Source: Deltaproteobacteria bacterium
Lineage (GTDB): Bacteria; Myxococcota_A; UBA9160; UBA4427
Length of the DNA stretch: 32,363 nt
NCBI GenBank assembly: GCA_002719955.1
Contig: PBFW01000055.1
Span: 1 to 32,363, forward strand
Direction: 5' to 3'
Part shown: piece by piece, positions 1 to 6,720 of the stretch
Layout of the letters: each line of letters opens with the position of its first letter
Position numbering within the stretch: position 1 is the first letter of the stretch
Notes under the pieces: generated by a model
The model's input: the letters and a program-made list of their open reading frames with translations, nothing else
Told to the model about the DNA's origin: nothing
The model's database searches: none
Program-made: the position numbers and the translations under genes

Positions 1-195
1 CGCGCAGCCGGCTTGGGCTCCTGGGGCGGTGTCATGCGCTACGGAGCCCGTGGGCGCCGTCACCGCCCATCCGCTGAGGTCATACTGGAAGCCAGCGTTG
101 GGGAGTGAGAGCTCCTGCGGGACAAAGATCCCGAGCATCGCGACACAGGGCTGCGTGAACCGCCGCGCCCAAGCATTGATGAGAGGTTGAAGCAT
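1..195 (-). CDS. Partial hypothetical protein (N-terminus only)
   Basis: An open frame of 65 codons starts at an ATG (193-195) and runs off the left edge, so only the N-terminus is visible. An in-frame TAG lies a few codons upstream, which makes this ATG the first usable start. The peptide has a short hydrophobic stretch around residues 16-26. It continues into a segment resembling the start of a carbohydrate-binding or jelly-roll domain (LPNAGFQYDLSGWAV, about residues 31-45), where asparagine-glycine and a D-L-x-G-W pattern are typical. It lies 86 bases downstream of the BatA-like gene on the same strand and may close that operon. No Shine-Dalgarno is evident. The product cannot be named, and the domain hint is weak. 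A different frame over the same bases is also open but gives low-complexity residues. Confidence 0.45.
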   Translation of the reverse strand, partial: MLQPLINAWARRFTQPCVAMLGIFVPQELSLPNAGFQYDLSGWAVTAPTGSVAHDTAPGAQAGCA

Positions 196-281
196 GCACA
201 GTGACGCGCAGCCCCATGAGCTCGCCTACGCACGCCCTGCGTGCGGGCCTCTGGCTCCCCCCGCGCTCACCTGCTGAGCGC

Positions 282-1412
282 TCAGCGCGGGAAGCCGACG
301 AGGGCGACCGCGACCAAACCGCAGGAGAGGAGAGCCAGCCAGCCCTCCCACGCGCGACCGGGGAGGCCGCCGTCACTGCGTTCATCGGGTGCTCTCCCAG
401 GGTTCCAGATCTCATTCCCAATCGGGGCGCGCCCGCTCACGGGAGAGAGTCCCGCCGCTGGGATGCACGCCTCATCCAGCCGCTCACTCCAGAGCAGGGC
501 GAACTCTGCGGGGTCTCTCTCCCCGAGCGACTCATCAGCGATCCCGATCGTGAGCGCGCCGCTCTGAGAGGTGACGCCTCCGCTGACACTCCCCCCGCTG
601 ATGAGGAGGACGTCATCCTCAGAGGGAGCCCCCGAGGTGAGCTCAAGTCCGCGCTCCTCCGCCCACAGCTTTATGAAATCGACGAGGTCCCCGCCTACAT
701 CGATGACCCGGACGCAGCGCCTAGGAGCGCCGCCGATGACTCGCACCAAGCGCCCACCGGACCAGTCCAAGCGGTCCTCCCCGTCGATAGCCACGGGTCC
801 CGGCGCAGCGCGGCCACCGCTCGCGCAGAGCGACGCTTCGCTGGGCTCTCTCTCTGGCGGGCGGGCGCACAACCAGACGCTCCCCGGCGCATCCCACCGC
901 TCCCAGTCTGGAGCCCGCCTAGGAGCGCGAGGGGCGGAGCGCCAGGGCTCAGGGAAGTCAGCGCTCTCGACCCACTCTGTCCCGTCAAACCAGCGCACCA
1001 CGTCCCCATCCCGAACGAGACCTCTCCACTCTTCCTCCAAGAGCTCAAGCCCGTGGGTCAGACGTGTCGTCGTCGCAGGCGCATCGACCGCAAGGTAAGT
1101 CCCTGGGCTGCGATCGACCACAACGGTCCAGGTCCGAGTGACGCCCGCCGCGCGTGAGCGCGGGCCAGCCATCGCCAAGACCCCCAAGGTGAGCCCGGCG
1201 CACAACCACCATATCCCCCGCGGCACCTGCGGGCGCTCACCGTCGCCTCCCCCGGGGCTCTCCAAGACCCGCCGCCAGAGGCTCAACGCGCCGGTCGCCA
1301 TGACGCGAGGGCGGAGCGGCTGCTTCGCGGCGAGGAGGACGAGCGCGGGGAGGCAGAGCCCCCACCACGCCAGCGGTCGCTCCCAGATCAAGCCAGCGAG
1401 CTCGAAGCCCAT
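282..1412 (-). CDS. BatA-like membrane protein with degenerate von Willebrand A region
   Basis: A 376-residue membrane protein of the BatA / aerotolerance-regulator N-terminal type. Residues 14-29 and 67-82 form two hydrophobic helices separated by a basic linker, the usual double-transmembrane start of the family. A beta strand follows, ending VVVDRSPG (97-104), where a VWA domain would show D-x-S-x-S. Here the second serine is replaced by glycine, so metal binding is doubtful. A third hydrophobic segment lies at the extreme C-terminus (about 355-373). I chose the ATG at 1412 because it sits 4 bases after the DUF58 stop and directly precedes the first helix; the frame stays open 32 codons further upstream inside that gene. 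Relatives occur beside DUF58 proteins and MoxR ATPases and are thought to act in envelope-associated chaperone or stress systems. No MoxR gene is in the window. Confidence 0.7.
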   Translation of the reverse strand: MGFELAGLIWERPLAWWGLCLPALVLLAAKQPLRPRVMATGALSLWRRVLESPGGGDGERPQVPRGIWWLCAGLTLGVLAMAGPRSRAAGVTRTWTVVVDRSPGTYLAVDAPATTTRLTHGLELLEEEWRGLVRDGDVVRWFDGTEWVESADFPEPWRSAPRAPRRAPDWERWDAPGSVWLCARPPEREPSEASLCASGGRAAPGPVAIDGEDRLDWSGGRLVRVIGGAPRRCVRVIDVGGDLVDFIKLWAEERGLELTSGAPSEDDVLLISGGSVSGGVTSQSGALTIGIADESLGERDPAEFALLWSERLDEACIPAAGLSPVSGRAPIGNEIWNPGRAPDERSDGGLPGRAWEGWLALLSCGLVAVALVGFPR

Positions 1413-1416
1413 GGGC

Positions 1417-2307
1417 TCAGGCCCCCAAGATCCCGCGCAGGATCTCTTCGAAGGGGGCGCGTGTGTCGAAGCAACCAAAGGCAGCGCGGTGCCGCGCGGC
1501 TGCGTCACGCCAGCCGTCCACGTGTGCTCCCAAGCTCATCTCGTACTCTTGCAAGGACTCTTGCCCGACGTTCAAAACGAGGCGCTGCTCTTCTTCAGGG
1601 TCCCACCACTCGACTCGGCCCAGCTGACCCGGCTCAAACTCGAGGGGGGCCAAGAGGCCGACGGCCGCCAAGGTCCTCCCGCGGCGCACCAGCCCCAAGG
1701 CCTCTCGCGGCTCGAGGTCTAAGAGATCTCCGACCAAGAACACACGCGATGCCGCCCTGAACCTCCCAGCCTTCTCGACCAGGCTCCTCATCCCAGCCGA
1801 CTCTTCGGCGCGCAGCCCGTTCAAGAAGGTGAGGAGCTCTCCTCCTGCGCGCCCGCGCGTCAGGAAGAGCTCAGCGCCGGAGGAGGCCAAGATGCGGACC
1901 CTCGCCCCGCGACCAGCGCCGAGGACAGCCAGCGCGCCTGCCACCTCACACGCGCGCTGCAGCTTTCCGGGAGGACCGACCCCCATCGAGGCGCTCGCGT
2001 CGAGGAGCACGGCCCACTCCTCGCCAGCCTCCCGCCTCGTGACCTTGACGAAGGGCTGCCCGAGCCGCGCGAGGAGCGACCAGTCCAGGCGCTTCAAGTC
2101 TTCTCCGGCCCTGTATGGCCTGTGCCCCACGAACTCCTCTCCACCTAAGAGGTGCGCGCCTCTGCCGCCCTCTTCGCGGAGCTCACCTCCGACCTCTAGC
2201 CGCGCCGCGAAGGTGCGCGCCCGCTGCAAGAGGTCGGCGTCGACCGAGACGTCGGGACAAGGGAGCGCGTGCGCCTCAGTCATCGCCGTGGCCCCGGGGT
2301 CGCCCAA
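1417..2307 (-). CDS. DUF58 domain protein
   Basis: A soluble protein of about 296 residues with the DUF58 signature: a GGEEFVGHRPYRAGEDLKRL block at about 55-74, then DW and a basic strand leading to the VWA-like LLDASASM segment (about 100-107). The D-x-S-x-S metal site (DASAS) is intact, unlike in the downstream BatA-like protein. DUF58 proteins usually accompany MoxR ATPases and BatA/BatB membrane proteins; their biochemical role is poorly defined. The stop of the SpoIIE phosphatase lies 7 bases upstream and the BatA-like start 4 bases downstream, so the three are probably cotranscribed. The first in-frame start is TTG at 2307, with an AGGAGG only 2-3 bases away, which is too close to be ideal. 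An ATG at 2283 is the alternative and would shorten the protein by 8 residues. Confidence 0.82.
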   Translation of the reverse strand: MGDPGATAMTEAHALPCPDVSVDADLLQRARTFAARLEVGGELREEGGRGAHLLGGEEFVGHRPYRAGEDLKRLDWSLLARLGQPFVKVTRREAGEEWAVLLDASASMGVGPPGKLQRACEVAGALAVLGAGRGARVRILASSGAELFLTRGRAGGELLTFLNGLRAEESAGMRSLVEKAGRFRAASRVFLVGDLLDLEPREALGLVRRGRTLAAVGLLAPLEFEPGQLGRVEWWDPEEEQRLVLNVGQESLQEYEMSLGAHVDGWRDAAARHRAAFGCFDTRAPFEEILRGILGA

Positions 2308-2314
2308 GCCCTCC

Positions 2315-3715
2315 TCAGTCGGTGCAGCGCACCACGACGAGGGTCATGTCGTCTTCACGGTTTCCAGCGGCGAACTCGAGGACTCGGTGAACAAGCTCCT
2401 CGCCGATTTCCCTCGCCTCCTTCCCCTCGCCAGCCATGGACGAGAGCACCTCGCGCACGCCGTCTTCGTCGAAGAGATCTTCGGAGCCAGGCCCGCTGCG
2501 AGCCTCGGCGATCCCGTCCGTGATCGCGAGGAAGACGTCCCCAGGGTTCAACTTGACGGACGCAGGGGTCTCGTAGGGAAACTCATCCATCATCCCCAGC
2601 GCAGGTCCATCGCCTGCGATCGATTCGATCTCTTTGGTCTCCATGCGCCAGATCAACGGAGGGGTGTGCCCCGCGTTCAAATAAGTCACAGAATCAACAC
2701 CGAAGAGCCCAAGGAAGAGGGTCACAAACATCCCATCTTCGAGGCGCTCGGCGAGGTCCTCGTTCAACATGCAGAGCGCTTGCCCTGGATCTGAGATGAA
2801 GCGCAGCGAGGAGCGCAGCGAGGCTTGCGCCGACGCGGTGATGAGCGCCGGACCGATCCCGTGCCCCGTCGCGTCTCCGACGACGACAGCGAGCCGGCCG
2901 TCCTTCATCGGGGCGAAGTCGTAGAAGTCGCCGCTCGTCCGCTCCGCCGATTGATACCAGCCGAAGACATCGAGCCCATCGACGTCCTCAGGTATGGAAG
3001 GCATGAGCCCTCCCTGGATGGCGCTCGCGATCTCGAGCGACTGCTCGAGGCGCACCTTCTCCAAGGAGTCGATGTGCAGCTTGGCGCTGTCCACCGCGAT
3101 AGAGATCTGCTGCGAGAGGGCCTGGAAGTAAGAGAGGTCTTGGACGTTGAACTGTCGGGCCGCGATCTTCGAGTCGACGTAGAGGGCCCCGCGGGTGCTC
3201 TCTACACCTTGGCCGATCGAGAGCGGCACACACATCAGGGCGCGCAGCTTGAGGTCGACGATGCTCGCGCCGAGGTCTCTGCCGTCTGCGTCTGGATCGA
3301 AGGTGTCTCGCGCGGGGTCCTCCTCGTCCAAGACCCTGCGCACGGTCGAGGCCGAGAACTTCACGTCCCCCTCGACGTCTTCGCCCTCGTCGCCGCTGAA
3401 GCGTCTCGCCACGCGGACCATGAGCTCACCCCCTGACTGCTCCAGGATCAAGAGCCCTCGCTCGGCCCTGGTGCGCTCTATCGAGGTGTCGACGATCGTC
3501 CTAAGCAGCCGCTCGAGGTCCTCTGGGCCGCGCACCTTTGAGACCATCGCGCTGATCCTGGCGATCGACTCGAGGAGCTCCTCCACAGAGCGCTGGTCCT
3601 TGGTCGCGTCTCCGGTGAGAAATTGGGTGGAACCAGAGTCAAATGAGGCGAGGCCTTGCGCTGCGGGGGGGGGCGGCGCTGACCCCTCGGTCTTTTTATT
3701 CTTTCGGAAGAACAT
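2315..3715 (-). CDS. GAF-SpoIIE (PP2C-type) serine phosphatase
   Basis: A 466-residue cytoplasmic protein. After a low-complexity, proline-rich start (10-30) there is a GAF-type sensory domain at about 45-215, then a linking helix and a SpoIIE phosphatase domain at about 235-464. Catalytic metal-binding signatures are visible: SGDFYDF (261-267), VVGDATGHGIG (278-288), ITDGIAEA (398-405) and the terminal DDMTLVVV (455-462). Enzymes of this family dephosphorylate a serine on a STAS anti-sigma-factor antagonist in partner-switching pathways, with the GAF domain taking the signal. The divergent gene at 3861 encodes just such a STAS protein. No HATPase anti-sigma kinase is in the window. Downstream lie DUF58 and BatA-like genes at very short spacing. 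The proline run is encoded by a nine-base homopolymer (3665-3673), a possible slippage site. The ATG at 3715 has no evident Shine-Dalgarno. Confidence 0.9.
   Translation of the reverse strand: MFFRKNKKTEGSAPPPPAAQGLASFDSGSTQFLTGDATKDQRSVEELLESIARISAMVSKVRGPEDLERLLRTIVDTSIERTRAERGLLILEQSGGELMVRVARRFSGDEGEDVEGDVKFSASTVRRVLDEEDPARDTFDPDADGRDLGASIVDLKLRALMCVPLSIGQGVESTRGALYVDSKIAARQFNVQDLSYFQALSQQISIAVDSAKLHIDSLEKVRLEQSLEIASAIQGGLMPSIPEDVDGLDVFGWYQSAERTSGDFYDFAPMKDGRLAVVVGDATGHGIGPALITASAQASLRSSLRFISDPGQALCMLNEDLAERLEDGMFVTLFLGLFGVDSVTYLNAGHTPPLIWRMETKEIESIAGDGPALGMMDEFPYETPASVKLNPGDVFLAITDGIAEARSGPGSEDLFDEDGVREVLSSMAGEGKEAREIGEELVHRVLEFAAGNREDDMTLVVVRCTD
3665..3673. repeat. Homopolymeric G9/C9 tract near the start of the SpoIIE gene
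   Basis: Nine consecutive G on the plus strand (C in the gene) encode part of a Pro-Pro-Pro-Pro run at about residues 15-18 of the phosphatase. Gain or loss of one base would truncate the protein almost at its beginning. This is the longest single-base run I noticed in the window. Confidence 0.8.
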
Positions 3716-3860
3716 CGCTGAGGAGCAGTCTAAGCGATCACCCCTAGGGGCCTACAGGCAAATTCCAGTACACCCCTTGCCTCGATCAGCTTGGTCTCGA
3801 CAATAAGGGTGCCGCAGATCGACCCTCCCTGGGCGATCCCACTGAACAACGGAGCAACAC
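3716..3860. promoter_or_regulatory. Divergent intergenic region between phosphatase and STAS genes
   Basis: These 145 bases separate two divergent, functionally matched genes and should hold both promoters. On the plus strand a TTGCCT (3777-3782) and GACAAT (3799-3804) are 16 bases apart, a tolerable sigma-70-like match upstream of the STAS gene. A perfect 10-base palindrome, CCCCTAGGGG, lies at 3741-3750 and could be an operator half or chance. The STAS start has a good GGAG six bases upstream (3851-3854); the phosphatase start does not. All of this rests on inspection only. Confidence 0.3.
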
Positions 3861-4688
3861 ATGCACATTCAAGTCGAACCCCGCGACAGCTACGCCATCC
3901 TCCACCTTAGAGGTGAATTCGACACCTACTACGTCCCCGCCTTCCAGGATGAGGTCGAGAGCTTGATCAAGGCCGGAGTCTGCCACGTGGTCCTCAACCT
4001 CCGACTGGTGAAGTTCATCAACTCCACCGCTCTTGGCGGCCTGATCAAGGCCTCCAAGATCCTCTCCGCAAATGGCGGACACCTGCTCATCGCGCGCCCC
4101 TCGCGCTTCTGCAAGGACATCATCGAGAAGGTCGGACTCGACCGGGTGATCCCCGTGCATGACACCGACGAGGCGGCGGCAGCAGCCTTCGGACTCGACA
4201 CCCCTGAGCCGCAAGGCGACTCTGAGTTCGAGGTCGACAAGTCGAGCGTCATCTTCTCCCCCACAGACCTCTCCCGCGTCGAGCACTTCATCACTGAAGA
4301 AGAGCGTGGGTCCGGCTCCCCTGTGAACCCGGTCCACGGCCACAGCTTCGGCGGGCGCTGGTCTGGGATCGCGAGGATGGCGAGCCTGGACGAGAGCGGC
4401 CTGTCTTTCACCTGGAGCGGAGGCACGAGCGGCCTCTCTCCTTTTGAGATGGGTCAGCTGCTCGCGATCGGCACCCAGTGGAAGCTGAAGTTCCGCCTCC
4501 CGCTCCTCAAGAAGGGCTACTGCGAAGCGACCGCTATCGCGAAAGAGGTCGAAGAGCGCGCCGACGGCGTCAAGGTCTGCTTCGAGTTCGAAGAGATCGC
4601 TGACGAGACGCGCGAGGCAGTCAAGCAGTACTCAGCCGACATGGCGTACCTCAAAGACGAGCTGCGCGAGGCGACCGAAGCGGACTGA
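3861..4688 (+). CDS. STAS-domain anti-sigma antagonist with PilZ-like C-terminal domain
   Basis: A 275-residue soluble protein in two parts. Residues 1-110 form a STAS domain with the phospho-acceptor motif FINSTALGGL (52-61); Ser55 is the expected phosphorylated residue. After an acidic linker, residues 155-260 look like a PilZ-type beta barrel, with a MASLDESGLSF strand-turn (173-183) and a final helix after the barrel. The arginines and exact D-x-S-x-x-G needed for cyclic-di-GMP binding are not clear, so ligand binding is uncertain. It is divergent from the SpoIIE phosphatase that probably dephosphorylates Ser55. A GGAG six bases before the ATG supports the start. The cognate kinase and the final target (sigma factor or other output) are not in this window. 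Its 3' end faces the glycosyltransferase gene, and a hairpin at 4713-4742 may terminate it. Confidence 0.85.
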   Translation: MHIQVEPRDSYAILHLRGEFDTYYVPAFQDEVESLIKAGVCHVVLNLRLVKFINSTALGGLIKASKILSANGGHLLIARPSRFCKDIIEKVGLDRVIPVHDTDEAAAAAFGLDTPEPQGDSEFEVDKSSVIFSPTDLSRVEHFITEEERGSGSPVNPVHGHSFGGRWSGIARMASLDESGLSFTWSGGTSGLSPFEMGQLLAIGTQWKLKFRLPLLKKGYCEATAIAKEVEERADGVKVCFEFEEIADETREAVKQYSADMAYLKDELREATEAD

Positions 4689-4700
4689 GCGCTGGTCTAA

Positions 4701-5840
4701 TCACTCAGAGGCGGGGGCGTCGGGTGCGAGCTCGACGCCCCCGTCTTCTTTGACGGCGTCCTCACGGAGGGCGAGGAGCTCCTCCTCCACCCCCTCTGCG
4801 ATCCGGTCCCAGCTGAGGACCTTCACCGCGACATCTCTCGCTTGTGTTCCCCAGCGCATCCGCTTAGCGGGCGAGCCCGCCGCCTTGATCAGCCCTGCCT
4901 CCCAGGCGGCGACGTCCCCTGACTTGATCAGCAGACCACACTCTTCATCTTTGAAGAGCGCGGAGAGCCTCGGGCGATCAGAGGCGACCACCGGGAGGCC
5001 GCAGGCCATCGCGCGCGGGATCTGCCGACCGAGGACATCATCGGTCGTAGCGGGCACCGCCAAGAGGGTGCAGCCCCCCATCAAGCCCGGCAGCTCGTCA
5101 GACTGGGGCCGCGGGAAGAAGTGAACTCTTGAGGCCACCCCGAGGCGATCGACGCGCGCGCGCAGAGAGAGCTCGCGCGGCCCCTCACCCGCGAGCACGA
5201 GGTTCCAGTCTAGGCGCTGCCCCACCGTCTTGGCGAAGGCGTCCACGAGCACCTCGATCCCTCGCCCGTCATCTAGGCGCCCGACGTAGAGCAAGATCCT
5301 CCCGTAGACGCGGTGTGTCGGGAGCCAGCTTGAGAGCAGACCTGGCCTGAACTGCGCCACATCCACTCCTTGGGGGAGCACTCGGACCAGCTCAGGCGCG
5401 AAGCCCATGTCGACGGCGCGGCGCGCAGCGACTGGGTCGAGGGCGATGACGCCAGCTGCCCTCGCTCGTACGTAACCTCCCCAAAGGATTCGACCCATGC
5501 GATTCCAGAGCCGGGCCAGGACTCCTCCTCGCGGCTTCATCGCGCTCTCCACCAAAAGGAGCGGGACCCCCTGTTTGTCCGCAGCGCGCGCGCCCCTGAC
5601 CGCAGAGGGCGAGAGGGCGTCATAGGCGATGATCGCGTCCGCGCCGAAGCCTCGCAGGCCTCCTTCGCCAGGCGGCGTGTCCGACGCTGAGTGTGGGATC
5701 GCTGCGGCCGGGACGCCGAAGCCGCGCACGTGGTGGCCACGGCCGAGGAGCGCTCGCGCCAGCATCGGCGCATGCCCACCAGCCTTCGTCCGAAGGTTGA
5801 TGGGGTCGAGCACGAGGGCTATGCGTAGCGCGGTTTGCAT
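4701..5840 (-). CDS. GT4-family glycosyltransferase (divergent)
   Basis: A 379-residue GT-B fold glycosyltransferase of family 4. The N-terminal Rossmann half starts RIALVLDPINLRTKAGGH (6-23), with the glycine-rich acceptor loop. The linker-proximal VLPQGVDVAQFRPG (154-167) and the C-terminal half beginning ILLYVGRLDDGRGIEVLV (182-199) are classic. The nucleotide-sugar-binding E-x7-E region, usually EGFG...LEAMACG, is altered here to TTDDVLGRQIPRAMACGLP (265-283). The second glutamate has become arginine and the first is not clear, so sugar-donor handling may be unusual. The donor and acceptor cannot be told from sequence. The gene stands alone between a convergent STAS gene and a divergent HAD gene. 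The ATG at 5840 has no Shine-Dalgarno. Envelope glycan synthesis is a reasonable inference given waaA and wzm/wzt elsewhere in the window. Confidence 0.82.
   Translation of the reverse strand: MQTALRIALVLDPINLRTKAGGHAPMLARALLGRGHHVRGFGVPAAAIPHSASDTPPGEGGLRGFGADAIIAYDALSPSAVRGARAADKQGVPLLLVESAMKPRGGVLARLWNRMGRILWGGYVRARAAGVIALDPVAARRAVDMGFAPELVRVLPQGVDVAQFRPGLLSSWLPTHRVYGRILLYVGRLDDGRGIEVLVDAFAKTVGQRLDWNLVLAGEGPRELSLRARVDRLGVASRVHFFPRPQSDELPGLMGGCTLLAVPATTDDVLGRQIPRAMACGLPVVASDRPRLSALFKDEECGLLIKSGDVAAWEAGLIKAAGSPAKRMRWGTQARDVAVKVLSWDRIAEGVEEELLALREDAVKEDGGVELAPDAPASE
4713..4742 (+). terminator. Probable intrinsic terminator of the STAS gene
   Basis: A perfect 10-base-pair, very GC-rich stem (4713-4722 with 4733-4742) with a 10-base loop lies 25 bases after the STAS stop codon. 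On the plus strand it is followed by GTCTTCTTTG, a modest U-rich run. It lies inside the last codons of the convergent glycosyltransferase gene, so the same bases are also coding on the other strand. Confidence 0.5.
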
Positions 5841-6087
5841 GGAGAGGGAGGCTGGAGACCTCGCGGTGGGCTTCGGAGCGTATCTCGCCCAGAGCCTCCT
5901 GGGCTAGCGAACTTCCCTCCCTTCTCGCCCCAAGGGCTCGAAGTGGGCGCTCCTTACGCGTCATCCGGAAGCCTTTTCCACCCCGCGATGACAGGTCTTT
6001 GGGTCCGTGAGGAAAGCAGCTTTTCTGGCTGAAATCCGAGCGGGAACCATCCGAAAAACTGAAGGTCCTCCACTAAACACACCGCTC

Positions 6088-6711
6088 ATGCACCACTCCA
6101 CTAGCAACTCAAACCACCTCAACCCGCTCGAAGGAACGCAGGGCCCGCGCCGCGCGCTCTTCCTGAAGCGTTGGGGCACGCTCCTCTCGCCCACCTCGCC
6201 GGGCGCCTGCCGCTTCTCACCCGATCTCTTGGTCCCTGGAGCCGTGGAAGCCCTGTTCCGCGCCTCTCAAGCGGGCTGGTGGATCTATCTCCTCGGCAAT
6301 GAAGACGAGGTCGCCCACGGACACGTCGAGCTGGAGACCTGGGAGCGCTTCGAGGCGGATCTCCTTCAACACCTCGCCAAGAACGGCGTCCGCGTCGCCC
6401 GGTCATACGCGTGCACTGACGACCCGAGCGATGGAGTCGTTGGGCATCGCAAAGAGTCGGTGTACCGCCTCCCGAACACCGGGGCCATGTACCACGCCAA
6501 GCAAGCCGACGGCGTCGAGCTCAAGACCTCCTGGGTCGTGGGTGATGAGAGCCTCGAGCTCGCCGCGGGCTGGCGCGCGGGCTGCCTCACAGCAGGCATC
6601 TTGGGTGAGCGCGACTGCATCAAAGGCTCCCTTGAGACGGACACTGCCTTCGTCGCTGCCGACCTCCCGACCGCCCTCCAAGCCCTCGTAAGCGCCGTCC
6701 GCGCCGCCTAG
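6088..6711 (+). CDS. GmhB-like HAD-superfamily protein lacking catalytic aspartates
   Basis: A 207-residue protein that follows the layout of D-glycero-D-manno-heptose-1,7-bisphosphate / histidinol-phosphate phosphatases. Motif I, normally FLDRDGT, reads FLKRWGT (25-31): both aspartates, including the nucleophile, are replaced (Lys27, Trp29). Motif II, usually TNQSG, reads GNEDE (70-74). The motif III Arg-Lys pair is kept (121-122), and motif IV reads VVGDESLELAAG (151-162), with only the first acidic residue of the usual pair. The zinc-binding cysteine loop is mostly lost. The reading frame is continuous, so this is not a frameshift artefact, and phosphatase activity by the normal mechanism looks impossible. 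I start at the ATG 6088; an upstream in-frame GTG (6007) would add 27 poorly structured residues. Its stop is followed within 10 bases by the next gene, so the pair is probably cotranscribed. About 247 bases without a gene separate it from the divergent glycosyltransferase. Confidence 0.75.
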   Translation: MHHSTSNSNHLNPLEGTQGPRRALFLKRWGTLLSPTSPGACRFSPDLLVPGAVEALFRASQAGWWIYLLGNEDEVAHGHVELETWERFEADLLQHLAKNGVRVARSYACTDDPSDGVVGHRKESVYRLPNTGAMYHAKQADGVELKTSWVVGDESLELAAGWRAGCLTAGILGERDCIKGSLETDTAFVAADLPTALQALVSAVRAA

Positions 6712-6720
6712 GTGCCAAGC

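Noticed and set aside
80..421. 113-codon minus-strand frame overlapping the end of the BatA-like gene
   Set aside because: Composition is shadow-like. A different frame starting at 195 gives a more protein-like N-terminus and does not overlap the BatA-like gene.
201..1157. 318-codon open frame on the plus strand opposite the BatA-like gene
   Set aside because: It is antisense to a gene with recognisable structure, composed of Arg/Pro/Ser-rich low-complexity residues, as expected for GC-rich shadow frames.
1829..2794. 321-codon plus-strand frame across DUF58 and the phosphatase
   Set aside because: It spans two well-supported genes on the other strand and shows no family signature.
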